Source: DASXKD01 sp963703605
Lineage (GTDB): Bacteria; Actinomycetota; Actinomycetes; Streptosporangiales; Streptosporangiaceae
DNA: 64,000 nt
Direction of reading: 5' to 3'
Assembly: GCA_963703605.1 (NCBI GenBank)
Contig: CAVPFC010000047.1
Span: forward strand, 204,386 to 268,385
The first letter of the stretch is position 1; every line of letters starts with the position of its first letter. The translations under genes were made by a program, and so were the position numbers. The notes beneath the pieces are model-generated. The model did no database searches. It saw only the letters and a list, made by a program, of their open reading frames with translations, and was not told the DNA's origin. This document shows positions 7,375-16,262 of the stretch, piece after piece.

Positions 7375-8256
7375 ATGCGACGTGCCGGTGCGGTAGCCGA
7401 GCGGGTGGGTGACGCGGCACGGCGGATCCGGCCCAGGCAGCCGCTGGCGCCCTGGGCGGGCGGCGCTCTGGCCGTGGCCCTGCTGGCCATGCTGATGATG
7501 ACCCCGCCGGCCCACGGGGCGGTCCGGCTGGCGGCCCGGCTCGCCGCCGCGGTGACCACGCTGTCCCGGCACGCGCCCCGGGCCCCGCAGGCCGCGGTCT
7601 CGGCGCGGCTGGTCCAGGAGGAGCCCGCGGTGGGCGCGCTGTTCCACGTGACCCCGGCGGGCCTGGGCACGCACTTCTGCACGGCCAGCGTGGTGGACAG
7701 CCCGCACCGGGACCTGGTGATCACCGCGGCTCACTGCATCGGCGACAAGACGCCCGGCGAGATCGCGTTCGTGCCCGGCTATCACGACGGCGTCGACCCG
7801 TACGGGGTCTGGTTCGTCAGCAGGGTGGTCATGGACGCGCAGTGGCGGCGGTCCCACAACCCCGACCATGACGTTGCCTTCCTGGTCATGCAGCAGCAGG
7901 ACGGCTCGACCGGCGTGCAGGCGCTGACCGGCGGGGAGCGGCTGGGCACCGGCTGGCCGGCCCGGGTGCTCGTGCACGTCGCCGGCTACCCGGACCAGGG
8001 CGGGCGGCCGGTCGTCTGCGCCTCGCGGACCCACCCGTTCGGGCCGCATCAGCTGCGGTTCGACTGTGGCGGCTACACCGACGGGACCAGCGGCGGGCCG
8101 TTCCTGGCCCGGTGGGACTCGGCCACCGGGCTGGGCACGGTCATCGGCGTGATCGGCGGCTACGAGCAGGGCGGGGATCTCGCGTCGGTGTCCTACTCGC
8201 CCCGGTTCGGCTACGCGGTGCGGTCTCTGTACCGGACCGCGGCGGCTGACGGCTGA
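7375..8256 (+). CDS. Secreted or membrane-anchored trypsin-like serine protease
   Basis: About 293 residues. An N-terminal hydrophobic segment (APWAGGALAVALLAMLMM, ending in PPAHGA) looks like a signal peptide or anchor. The catalytic triad is visible: His in VITAAHC, Asp in NPDHDVAFLV and Ser in DGTSGGPF. Cys residues flanking the His and in VVCAS/RFDCGG could form disulphides. The ATG at 7375 is preferred because GGGAGA lies just upstream and the longer frame has no signal sequence. Its last 116 bp overlap the 3' end of the convergent DHA2 transporter. Confidence 0.88.
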   Translation: MRRAGAVAERVGDAARRIRPRQPLAPWAGGALAVALLAMLMMTPPAHGAVRLAARLAAAVTTLSRHAPRAPQAAVSARLVQEEPAVGALFHVTPAGLGTHFCTASVVDSPHRDLVITAAHCIGDKTPGEIAFVPGYHDGVDPYGVWFVSRVVMDAQWRRSHNPDHDVAFLVMQQQDGSTGVQALTGGERLGTGWPARVLVHVAGYPDQGGRPVVCASRTHPFGPHQLRFDCGGYTDGTSGGPFLARWDSATGLGTVIGVIGGYEQGGDLASVSYSPRFGYAVRSLYRTAAADG

Positions 8257-10021
8257 CCGGGGCGGCCGGTCCGGCGGCCGCCGGGGGCTTCGCGGGCTGG
8301 CCCGCGGGCGCCGGGCCGGGCTCGCGGGCCCCGCGCAACAGCGACGCGACCGCGGCAACGGCCGACAGCCCGGCGGCCACGATGAACACCACGACCAGGC
8401 CGTGGTGGAACGGCCCGGAGATCAGTGCCGGGAAGAACCGCCTGCCGGTGATGGTCCGCTGGGCCGAAGCGGAGAGCGTGGGCAGCACCCGGCTCGCGGC
8501 CAGCAGATGCTGTAGCGGGTTCACGCCGAGGACGGCCGCGAACAGCGACGAAACCGGCGGCAGGGTACCGACGTGGTGCGCGATGCCGTGCGGGACGCCC
8601 AGCCGTTGCAGGCCGCCCGTCAGCGTCCTGGGCAGGGTGCTCGCCAGGCCCGCGATCATCAGCGAGAAGAACGCCCCGATGGACAGCGCGGTACCGGAGT
8701 TCTGGAACGTCGACCGCATCCCCGACGCCGCGCCGCGGTGCCGGGCCGGGACGCTGCTCATGATCGAGGAGGAGTTGGGTGCGGCGAACATGCCGCCGCC
8801 GATCCCGTTTGCGGCGGTCAGCAGGGCGAAATCCCAGTACGGGAAGTCGACGGGCAGCAGCATCAGGCCGATGAAGCTGGCGCCGAACACGACCATCCCG
8901 GCGGTGGCGAAGCCGCGGGCACCAAAGCGGTCGGAGAGCCTGCCGGCCAGCGGGCCGGAGACGAGGAAGCCGGCGGTCAGCGGCAGCAGGAAGATGCCGG
9001 CCCACAGGGGGGTGTCGCTGTAGTTGTAGCCGTGCAGCGGCAGCCAGATCCCCTGGAGCCAGATGATCAGCATGAACTGCAGCCCGCCGCGGGCCAGGGC
9101 CACCGCGAAGCCCGCGACGTTGCCGGCCGTGAAGGCCCTGATCCGGAACAGGGCGATCTGGAACATCGGCTCGGCGACCCTGCTCTCGATCACGGCGAAC
9201 GCCGCGAGCAGCGCGGCGCCGCCGGCGAGCAGGGCATCGACCATGGGGCTCGTCCAGCCCATGGTGTGCCCGTGGTACGGCTGGATACCGACCGTGATGC
9301 CGATGAGCAGCGCGGACAGGCCGATCGCGAAGGTGATGTTGCCCCACCAGTCGATCCGGGCGGGGTGCCGCTCACCGTTGTCGCGGAGCTTGCGGTAGGC
9401 CCACCACGTGCCGAAGACCCCGACCGGCACGTTGACCCAGAACACCGCGCGCCAGTCCAGCGCCGCCAGCAAGCCGCCGGCGACCAGGCCGATGAACTGC
9501 CCGGCCAGCGCGGCGACCTGGTTGGTGCCGAGCGCGAATCCACGCTCGGTCGACGGGAAGGCGTCGGTCAGGATCGCGGCCGAGTTGGCGGTGAGCATGG
9601 ACCCGCCGATCGCCTGCGGCACCCGCCAGCCGATCAGCCAGAGCGCGCCGTGGGTGCCGTGGAACGGGTCGAACGACAGCAGGATGGAGGCGACGGTGAA
9701 CACCACGAAGCCGTAGTTGTAGATCTTGACCCGGCCGAACATGTCGCCGAGGCGGCCGACGGTGACCACGAGCACCGCCTGGACCAGCCGGTACCCCATG
9801 ATCATCCACAGCAGGTAGACGACGTTGCCCGGCGCCAGCGGGTCCAGGTGGATGCCACGGAAGATCGCGGGCAGCGCGATGATGACGATGGAGCCGTCGA
9901 GCGCGGACATGAACACGGCGGCCGTGGTGTTCGCCAGCGCCACCCACTTGTAGCGGTCGCCGGGGTGGGCGTCCTGCCCGCCGGTCACCTGCCCGTTACC
10001 CTGATGCCGCCCTGCCGTCAC
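8141..10021 (-). CDS. DHA2-type MFS multidrug efflux transporter
   Basis: A 626-residue MFS protein of the EmrB/QacA (14-TM) type. Motifs seen include MSALDGSIVIIALPAI in TM1, GRLGDMFGRVKIYNYGF in loop 2, and GPLAGRLSDRFGARGFA. The C-terminal ~60 residues are Pro/Arg/Ala-rich, unlike a membrane protein, and are read from DNA that also encodes the protease end. Its GTG start overlaps the stop of the upstream MarR gene by four bases (GTGA), so the two are translationally coupled and the MarR protein is its likely regulator. Substrate unknown. Confidence 0.9.
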   Translation of the reverse strand: MTAGRHQGNGQVTGGQDAHPGDRYKWVALANTTAAVFMSALDGSIVIIALPAIFRGIHLDPLAPGNVVYLLWMIMGYRLVQAVLVVTVGRLGDMFGRVKIYNYGFVVFTVASILLSFDPFHGTHGALWLIGWRVPQAIGGSMLTANSAAILTDAFPSTERGFALGTNQVAALAGQFIGLVAGGLLAALDWRAVFWVNVPVGVFGTWWAYRKLRDNGERHPARIDWWGNITFAIGLSALLIGITVGIQPYHGHTMGWTSPMVDALLAGGAALLAAFAVIESRVAEPMFQIALFRIRAFTAGNVAGFAVALARGGLQFMLIIWLQGIWLPLHGYNYSDTPLWAGIFLLPLTAGFLVSGPLAGRLSDRFGARGFATAGMVVFGASFIGLMLLPVDFPYWDFALLTAANGIGGGMFAAPNSSSIMSSVPARHRGAASGMRSTFQNSGTALSIGAFFSLMIAGLASTLPRTLTGGLQRLGVPHGIAHHVGTLPPVSSLFAAVLGVNPLQHLLAASRVLPTLSASAQRTITGRRFFPALISGPFHHGLVVVFIVAAGLSAVAAVASLLRGAREPGPAPAGQPAKPPAAAGPAAPVSRQPPRSGTETAPRSRTGASRTPTRDPRPARSRRSRR

Positions 10022-10455
10022 AGGCTCTGCGCCAGTCGCTCGAGCAGCGGCGTGGCAGCCATGAGCTGGCCCAGTTCCGCGGGGGTGAAGCCGGCCGACA
10101 GCGCCCGGGCCAGTTGCTGGGTCCGCGCGGCGCGCTTGTCCTGAAGCACCTGCCGCCCCGCCGCGGTCAGCGACATCACCGCCCGCCTGCCGTCGCCGGG
10201 GTCTGCCCGGCGTGCCACGAGGCCACGTGCCTCGAGCGCGGCGAGCGTCGCTCCCATCGACTGCGGGCTGATCTGCTCCTGCTTGGCCAGGGCGCCCGGC
10301 GTGGCCGGCCCGCCGCGGTCCAGGCGGGCCAGGGCCGACGTCTCGGGCAGGGTGAGCTCACCCTCGGGCCGCACCTGGCGCATCCGCCGGTGCAGCAGGC
10401 CGACGCTCACCCGCAGCGCCGCCGCGACGTCGTTCACATCCGGGCCCTGGCTCAT
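10018..10455 (-). CDS. MarR family regulator of the adjacent efflux pump
   Basis: A 145-residue MarR protein: LTLPETSALARLDRGGPATPGALAKQEQ is followed by the recognition helix SPQSMGATLAALEARGLVARR and the wing DPGDGRRAVMSLTAAG. It is first in a two-gene unit with the DHA2 transporter (GTGA overlap). A 30-bp imperfect palindrome lies just upstream and covers the promoter, which indicates autoregulation. A TAGGCT -10 element ends six bases before the ATG, so the mRNA is probably leaderless. Confidence 0.93.
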   Translation of the reverse strand: MSQGPDVNDVAAALRVSVGLLHRRMRQVRPEGELTLPETSALARLDRGGPATPGALAKQEQISPQSMGATLAALEARGLVARRADPGDGRRAVMSLTAAGRQVLQDKRAARTQQLARALSAGFTPAELGQLMAATPLLERLAQSL

Positions 10456-10458
10456 ATC

Positions 10459-10488
10459 GTAAGCCTAAACTGATAAGTCTAGCCTTAC
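10459..10488 (-). promoter_or_regulatory. MarR operator and leaderless promoter of the marR-efflux unit
   Basis: The two 13-bp arms GTAAGCCTAAACT and AGTCTAGCCTTAC pair at 11 of 13 positions around GATA. On the minus strand TTGTAA, a 17-bp spacer and TAGGCT (10467-10462) form a promoter inside the palindrome, six bases before the start codon. Binding of the MarR dimer here would block transcription. Confidence 0.6.
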
Positions 10489-10530
10489 AAATAACCGCCC
10501 GCGCACCGCCGCCGGGCCCGAAGAAGGGGG

Positions 10531-11478
10531 CTAGCGAGGGGGCGGGACGACCCGGTTGAGGTCGGCAAGGTCATCCGCCGACGGGATGTAGTCGGCCGCG
10601 GCCGCGTTGGCCTTCACCTGCTCGGCCGAGGTCGCGCCGGCGATCACCGAGGAACAGCCGGGCTGAGCGGCCAGCGCCCCCACGGCGACCTCCAGGACGG
10701 TGCGCCCGCGCTCGGCCGCCCACGCGATGAGCGCCTCCACCCGGTCCAGCTTCGCGTCGGTCAGGTAGCCCCTCCGGCTGGCGAGCCGGGTACCCGGCGG
10801 CGGCTCCTGCCCCTTGCGAACCTTCCCGGTGAGCAGGCCGTTGGCGAGCGGGAAGTACGGGAGCACGCCCAGGCCGAAGTGCCGCGCGGCGGGCACGACC
10901 TCGGCTTCCGCGCCGCGCTCCAGCAGCGACCAGTGGTTCTGCGCGGAGACGAACGCGGTCGTGCCGAACTCGCGGGCCAGGTGGGCCGCGTCGGCGATCT
11001 GCCAGCCGGAGAAGTTCGAGTGGCCGGCGTAGCGCACCTTGCCCTCGGCGACGAGCTCGGTGAGCGCGGCCAGGGTCTCCTCGGCCGGGGTGGCCGGGTC
11101 TGGGGTGTGGAGCTGGTACAGGTCCAGATAGTCGGTCTGGAGCCGGCGCAGCGACCGCTCCACGGCGCGCCTGATGTAGGCCCGGCCACCCTTGGACCCG
11201 GCCGCGGGCCCGTACCCCATGTCGAAATCCTGGTGCCCGAACTTCGAGGCGAGCACGACCTCGTCACGGCGGCCCGCGAGCACCCGGCCGAGGAGTTCTT
11301 CCGAGCCTCCCCCGCCGCCGTACATGTCGGCCGTGTCCAGCAGCGTCACACCGGCTTCGAGCGCCGCGTTCACCACCTCGCGGGTCGCGTCCAGGTCGAG
11401 CCGGCGGCCGAAGTTGTTGCAGCCGAGCCCGGTGACCGACACGACGAGCCCGGAATTGCCCAGTGACCGGTAACGCAT
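10531..11478 (-). CDS. Aldo/keto reductase
   Basis: A 315-residue NADPH-dependent aldo/keto reductase of the voltage-gated potassium-channel beta subunit-like group. The catalytic tetrad is visible: Asp and Tyr in LLDTADMYGGGGGSEELLG, Lys in VVLASKFGHQ, and His in DLYQLHTPDP. The C-terminal cofactor region ends in SVIAGATSAEQVKANAAA. The ATG at 11478 is chosen since a GAGG lies about eight bases upstream; other in-frame starts exist at 11484 and 11568. It stands alone between the MarR unit and a divergent ATPase gene. Substrate unknown. Confidence 0.92.
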   Translation of the reverse strand: MRYRSLGNSGLVVSVTGLGCNNFGRRLDLDATREVVNAALEAGVTLLDTADMYGGGGGSEELLGRVLAGRRDEVVLASKFGHQDFDMGYGPAAGSKGGRAYIRRAVERSLRRLQTDYLDLYQLHTPDPATPAEETLAALTELVAEGKVRYAGHSNFSGWQIADAAHLAREFGTTAFVSAQNHWSLLERGAEAEVVPAARHFGLGVLPYFPLANGLLTGKVRKGQEPPPGTRLASRRGYLTDAKLDRVEALIAWAAERGRTVLEVAVGALAAQPGCSSVIAGATSAEQVKANAAAADYIPSADDLADLNRVVPPPR

Positions 11479-11809
11479 GGACATACCTCGCTTTTCGCCG
11501 ACCCTGATCCGGGACCGATCGTAGGGGATGGCCTGGCCGGACACGCGCAAGGCCGGGACCGGATACACACCGTTATATGAGTCAGCGCACAGTAGCGAAG
11601 GGCTCGCGGATCAGATTCTGCGATTCACATACTTGCGCTTCGCGCACCAGAGAGACATGATTATTTACTGATCGTGCTCGTTCGACTACGAGACGAAATC
11701 GTGGAGTGGGGCCGGGACGGTGGCGTGCCGCGGTACGCCGTCGCCCCGCGCAGGGGGAGGGACCGGACGAGATGGCACACGCAGCCACCGGCTTTGCCGC
11801 CGGGCCGTC

Positions 11810-12205
11810 ATGCTGACCAGCGCGGCAATCCTCGGCAAGGCGACCATCGCGGGGCGCGAGCAGAGCGTCCCACAGGCACGCGAGTTCGTTGACAGCGTCC
11901 TGGGGCGGGGCCATCCCCGCGGTGAGGTCGCCCGGTTACTGGTTTCGGAGCTCGTCACCAACGCCGTGCAGCACACCCAGTCCCGCCTCCCGGGTGGCAC
12001 GGTGACGCTGGTCGTCGCCGACCTCGCGGACGGAATCCGGGTCGAGGTCATCGACGAGGGCTCGGCGCGCAGCGTCCCGGTGGTGCGGGATGACCTCACC
12101 GCGACCGACGGCCGGGGGCTCTTCCTGGTCCAGTCGCTGGCGGACGAGTGGGGCTACCTCAGCGAGGGCGACGGCACGACGGTCTGGTTCCGCCTGGCCG
12201 CCTGA
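11810..12205 (+). CDS. RsbW-like ATP-binding protein (HATPase_c_2)
   Basis: About 131 residues with the single-domain histidine kinase-like ATPase fold found in actinobacterial anti-sigma and regulatory proteins. The N box reads SELVTNAVQHT, the G1 box VEVIDEGSARS, and the G2 box TDGRGLFLVQSLADEWG. There is no sensor or transmembrane part. The start is uncertain: ATG at 11810 matches the usual N-terminus but has a weak ribosome site, and a longer frame opens at 11720. The TPR regulator gene follows after about 50 bp in the same direction, but no sigma factor is nearby. Confidence 0.82.
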   Translation: MLTSAAILGKATIAGREQSVPQAREFVDSVLGRGHPRGEVARLLVSELVTNAVQHTQSRLPGGTVTLVVADLADGIRVEVIDEGSARSVPVVRDDLTATDGRGLFLVQSLADEWGYLSEGDGTTVWFRLAA

Positions 12206-12257
12206 GGCACCCGTGCGTCGCTTACCCTTGACGCCGAGTGCGGGTGCGAGAGGGTAG

Positions 12258-14864
12258 ATGGTGCCGGTGGCGGAGCCTGGGCTGAGTTTCGCCGAGCTGC
12301 TGCGACGGCTTCGGGCCGGCGCCAAGCTGACCCAGGAGGAGCTGGCCGAGGCGGCGGGCCTCAGCCCGCGATCGGTCAGTGACCTCGAGCGTGGCATCAA
12401 CCGCACCGCGCGCAAGGACACCGCGCTGCTGCTCGCCGACGCGCTGAGCCTGACCGGGCAGATGCGGGTGCTGTTCGTGGCCGCGGCGCGCGGCCGGGCG
12501 CCCGCCGCGGATGTCCTCGCCGCCGGCGACGGGGCCACGGTCCCCGGCGCGGCGCAGGCAACGGCGCTGCGGACCCTGCCGCGCGACGTCGGCGGTTTCA
12601 CCGGCCGCGAGGCCGAACTGGCGCGGCTGTTTGACTCCCTGGGCAGTGCAGAGCGGGCGCAGGCCGGGGGCGGGCGCGAAGCGCGGGGGCGGGAAGAGCA
12701 GCGCGCGGGGGCGGGAAAAGCAGAGCATGGCGATGTGGTGGGGATCTACGCCATCGACGGAATGGCGGGGATCGGCAAGACGAGCTTTGCGGTGCACGCC
12801 GCGCACCGGCTGGCCGCGAGCTTCACCGACGGGCAGTTCTTCGTTCCGTTGCATGCCCATACCCCGGGTCAGCGGCCCGTCGAACCCGCCGACGCGCTGG
12901 CCAGCCTGCTGGCCACCGCCGGGGTCGCGATGCAGCAGATTCCGCCCGGCCTGGAGGCGCGGGCCGCCCGGTGGCGCGACTACGTCGCGGGCAAGAAGAT
13001 CTTGCTGCTGCTGGATGACGCCGCGGGGCACGAGCAGGTCAGGCCGCTGCTGCCGGGCGGCGCGGGGAGCCTGGTCCTGATCACCAGCCGCCGGCGGCTA
13101 ACCGCGCTGGAGGACGCCGCGGTGCTCAGCATCGATACCCTCTCCCCCGCCGACGCCGCGGCGCTCCTGGCCCGGCTGTCCGACCGCCCCGACCTCGGGC
13201 CGGACGCGGACGCCACCCGGGAGATAGCCCGGCTGTGCGGCTACCTGCCGCTGGCGATCGGGATGCTGGCCAGGAAGCTGAAGCACCACCCGGCCAGGAA
13301 TGGCGCCGAGCTGGCCGCCGACCTGGCCGCGGCGCGCGACCGGCTGGCCGTCATGCGCGCCGAGAACCTGTCGGTCGCCGCCGCGTTCGGCCTGTCCTTC
13401 GCCGACCTCACCGCGGACCAGCAGCGGCTGTTTCGCCGTCTTGGCCTGTCGCCGGGCCTGGACATCGACGCTTACGCGGCGGCGGCCCTCGATGACATCG
13501 GCGTGGGCGCCGCCCGCGACCGGCTCGACGAGCTCTACGACCATCACCTGATCACCGAGCCCGCGGCCGGCCGCTACCTGCTGCACGACCTGCTCCGCGA
13601 GTACGCCCGCGCGCTGGCCGAACACGACGACCCAGCGGATTCGCGGGCCGCCGCCGGGCGGCTGGTGAACTACTACGCACACACCGCCGCGGCGGCCGGC
13701 AAGCAGATAGCCACCTGGACCACGGCCGGCGGCCGGCCTCCGCCCGGTGACCCGCCCGCCAGCGCGCCGCGGCTGGCCATCGCGCAGGAGGCGGCCGGCT
13801 GGCTGGAAGCCGAGCGGCCCAACTTGCAGGCGGCGATCGGCTTCGCCGCCGAGGCGATGCCGCCGCACGCGGTCGCCATCGCCACGGCGATGGGCGGCTT
13901 CCTGCGGGCGCACGGGCACTGGGACCAGGCCGCGGGCCAGTACCAGACCGCGCTCAGCGCGGCCCGGCGCGCACGGGACCGTCCCGGCCAGGCCGGGACG
14001 CTTGACGAGCTCGGGCTCCTCCAGCAGCTGACGGCGGACTACCCGGCCGCCACCGCGACGCTGGCCCAGGCCGTGGCGCTGTACGCCGAACTCGGCGACA
14101 AGCCCGGCCAGGCCTACGCGCTCAACCATCTGGGCCTGGTTCACCAGGACACGGGGAACTACCCGGCCGCGGCCGCGTGCCACCAGGAGGCTCTGGCCGC
14201 GGCCCGGGATGCGAAGGACCCGCTCGCCGAGGCGGTGTCCCTCACGGACCTGGCCCAGGTACAGCAGCTGACCGGCGACTACGCCGCTGGGATCGCCCTG
14301 CATCAGCAGGCCCTGGCGATGTTCCGGGACCTCGGGTCCTCGTTTGACGAGGCCGACGCCCTGTGTCAGCTCGGATACGAGACGTACCTGATGGGGGACT
14401 ACGTGGCCTCGGCTGCCTACCATCAGGAGGGCCTTGAGCTGTTCCGCCGCCTCGGCGATCGGCTCGGCCAGACCTGGGCCCTGTCCGGGCTGGCCGAGCT
14501 GCGCATGGCGGCCGGCGACTACCCGGCCGCCGCCGAGGGCCTCAACCATGTGCTCCAGGAATACCGCGACCTCGGCGCTCGGCACGGCCAGGCCGTTACG
14601 CTGAACACCCTCGGTGAGCTGTCGGCCAAAGCCTCGGCGGCCGACGAGGCGCACGGCTATCACGGCCAGGCGCTCATCATCGCCCGGGAGGTCGGCGCGT
14701 ACCCGGAGGAGGCCCGCGCCCAGGCCGGCCTCGGCATGAGCCTGCTGCCCGGCAGCCCCACCGAAGCCGCCGGGCACCTGCGCGAGGCGCTGGTGATCTT
14801 CCAGCGGCTCGGGCACCCGGCGGCCCGGCGGATACAAGACACTCTCGACGAGCACGGCCTGTGA
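12258..14864 (+). CDS. XRE-HTH / NB-ARC / TPR STAND regulator
   Basis: An 868-residue signal-transduction ATPase. Residues about 5-75 are an XRE-type helix-turn-helix (LTQEELAEAAGLSPRSVSDLERG). The NB-ARC domain has Walker A GMAGIGKT at about 168-175 and Walker B KILLLLDDA at about 247-255, followed by a GLPLA-like CGYLPLAIGML motif. Residues from about 540 to the end hold tandem TPRs of about 40 residues (recurrent TGDYAAGIALHQQALAMFRDLG-type units). A Gly/Arg/Glu-rich linker near residue 140 comes from a short GGGGCGGGAA repeat in the DNA. Such proteins are activated by ligand sensing through the TPRs. The DNA target is unknown. Confidence 0.92.
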   Translation: MVPVAEPGLSFAELLRRLRAGAKLTQEELAEAAGLSPRSVSDLERGINRTARKDTALLLADALSLTGQMRVLFVAAARGRAPAADVLAAGDGATVPGAAQATALRTLPRDVGGFTGREAELARLFDSLGSAERAQAGGGREARGREEQRAGAGKAEHGDVVGIYAIDGMAGIGKTSFAVHAAHRLAASFTDGQFFVPLHAHTPGQRPVEPADALASLLATAGVAMQQIPPGLEARAARWRDYVAGKKILLLLDDAAGHEQVRPLLPGGAGSLVLITSRRRLTALEDAAVLSIDTLSPADAAALLARLSDRPDLGPDADATREIARLCGYLPLAIGMLARKLKHHPARNGAELAADLAAARDRLAVMRAENLSVAAAFGLSFADLTADQQRLFRRLGLSPGLDIDAYAAAALDDIGVGAARDRLDELYDHHLITEPAAGRYLLHDLLREYARALAEHDDPADSRAAAGRLVNYYAHTAAAAGKQIATWTTAGGRPPPGDPPASAPRLAIAQEAAGWLEAERPNLQAAIGFAAEAMPPHAVAIATAMGGFLRAHGHWDQAAGQYQTALSAARRARDRPGQAGTLDELGLLQQLTADYPAATATLAQAVALYAELGDKPGQAYALNHLGLVHQDTGNYPAAAACHQEALAAARDAKDPLAEAVSLTDLAQVQQLTGDYAAGIALHQQALAMFRDLGSSFDEADALCQLGYETYLMGDYVASAAYHQEGLELFRRLGDRLGQTWALSGLAELRMAAGDYPAAAEGLNHVLQEYRDLGARHGQAVTLNTLGELSAKASAADEAHGYHGQALIIAREVGAYPEEARAQAGLGMSLLPGSPTEAAGHLREALVIFQRLGHPAARRIQDTLDEHGL

Positions 14865-14874
14865 CGGCGGCCGG

Positions 14875-15096
14875 TCACCCGTTCCGCCGCCCGGCCAGAC
14901 GGTGGTAGTCGTCCTCGACGACGGCCACATCGCCGCGGCCCCCGGCCGTGCCGTTGAGCAGAGCCGGTGCGTGCAGGAGGCTCCACAGCCCCCGGCCGAA
15001 CCGGCGCCCGCGGCCACCGCCGGACCGCACCGCCGCTTCCGGCGCGGCCGCCGTGCACCGCGGTCCGGCTTGGAATACCTGAGTCCCAGAAGACAT
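14875..15096 (-). CDS. Small hypothetical protein, 73 residues
   Basis: A short ORF not assigned to any family. The start at 15096 has a purine-rich AGGAAGGG/AAGGAA region directly upstream; an ATG eight codons earlier is also open. The protein has one Cys (GPRCTAAAPE), a Gly/Arg-rich middle, a hydrophobic patch (LWSLLHAPALLNG) and an acidic VAVVEDDYHRL near the end. It lies between the convergent TPR regulator and the hydrolase gene. It could be a real small protein or precursor peptide, or a chance ORF. Confidence 0.35.
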   Translation of the reverse strand: MSSGTQVFQAGPRCTAAAPEAAVRSGGGRGRRFGRGLWSLLHAPALLNGTAGGRGDVAVVEDDYHRLAGRRNG

Positions 15097-15228
15097 TTCC
15101 TTGGTCCCTTCCTGCGCCATCCGACGACTTCAGCCTCGTCAGCAGCGGCGGAATGGACCACACGTGCCAGCCCACAGGAGCACCCACAGGATTGCGGCGG
15201 GCGGTGCCCCCGTTATGTCAGGGCCGCC

Positions 15229-16176
15229 TCAATCCTCGCCGAGGCCATCACGGAGCAGGTTCCGGCGCAGGAACTCGAGCTCCGCGGCGACGACCGTCTC
15301 GTGCTGGTCGAGGAAGGCGGCGTAATGCATGCCGTCGACCTGGAGGATCTCGCCTCCGGGTGCCCTGCGGGCGGCCTTCAGCGCCGGTGCCGCGAGGACG
15401 GACTGATCACGGGTGCTGATCACCACCAGCAGCGGGCAGCTGATGCGGCCGGCGGTCCTGCCCGGACGGTACAGGCCCATGGGCACCACGGAGCGGGCCG
15501 CGATGGTCTGCTGCCAGCGCGGGTAGGCGTTGCCCGGATTGAGCGCGCGGTCAGCGTCGATGGCGTCCGGCGTGGTGAGCATCGCGACTGCTCCGCGCGG
15601 CCCGGCCAGCGGCACCACCAGGGGCTCGCGGCCGGCCACCCCGCGGGCGAGGTCGCGCAGGGCGATCAGCGGGAAGCGGGCGAGGACCCCTGGGGTCTCG
15701 TGGCTCAGCGCGCGCGGCGAGCTCACCGCGCCGTCGGCCAGCGGCGCCTGCGCGATCACCGCGGCAAGACGATGCTGATCCGGGGGCCGGGCGGCGAGGC
15801 GGAGCAGGTGTCCCGCGGCGAGCGAGAAGCCCCACCCGGCGATCCTGCCGGGCGTCACGCCGGGAAGGGACGCGGCGCAGTCCAGCGCGGCCTCCCAGTC
15901 GGCCAGCTGCTCCCGGACTCGCACCACCTGCCTGGGCGTTCCGCCTGACTCGCCAAGGTGGCGGTGGTCGAAGGCGAGCACGCTGTACCCGGCGGCATGG
16001 AAGCGGGCGGCGAACCGGTCGGTACCCGGCTCCTTGGTCACTCCCGCCCCGCCTGCCATCACCACGCACGCGCCGTTGCTGCCCCGGTAGTGCCAGGCAG
16101 CGCAGTCATCGGTGCCGCTGCGGAAGGTAATTCCCTCCCGCTGTGCCGCGGTTGACTCACTTTGTGAGATAGTCAT
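15229..16176 (-). CDS. Alpha/beta hydrolase
   Basis: A 315-residue alpha/beta-hydrolase fold protein. The catalytic Ser lies in the elbow GWGFSLAAG, the acid is probably Asp in VVISTRDQSV, and the His is in VDGMHYAAF. An oxyanion-type strand VVMAGGAGVTKEPG and the strand YSVLAFDHRHLGESGG are typical of DLH/peptidase S9-like members. It is divergent from a TetR gene, with an 18-bp palindrome in between, so it is likely the regulated target. Substrate unknown. Confidence 0.9.
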   Translation of the reverse strand: MTISQSESTAAQREGITFRSGTDDCAAWHYRGSNGACVVMAGGAGVTKEPGTDRFAARFHAAGYSVLAFDHRHLGESGGTPRQVVRVREQLADWEAALDCAASLPGVTPGRIAGWGFSLAAGHLLRLAARPPDQHRLAAVIAQAPLADGAVSSPRALSHETPGVLARFPLIALRDLARGVAGREPLVVPLAGPRGAVAMLTTPDAIDADRALNPGNAYPRWQQTIAARSVVPMGLYRPGRTAGRISCPLLVVISTRDQSVLAAPALKAARRAPGGEILQVDGMHYAAFLDQHETVVAAELEFLRRNLLRDGLGED

Positions 16177-16183
16177 ACCAGAA

Positions 16184-16201
16184 GTGAACCACGCGGTTCA
16201 C
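16184..16201. promoter_or_regulatory. TetR operator between hydrolase and tetR
   Basis: GTGAACC at 16184-16190 and GGTTCAC at 16195-16201 form a perfect 7-bp inverted repeat with a 4-bp centre. It sits eight bases before the hydrolase start, where binding would block it. A second, shorter palindrome, CTCACTTTGTGAG at 16156-16168, lies inside the first hydrolase codons. Confidence 0.6.
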
Positions 16202-16262
16202 ATCATCGCAATGGTTTTAGTGCCGCGGTCGGGGTCCGGCCGGGGGATGGGAGCATGGTGCG

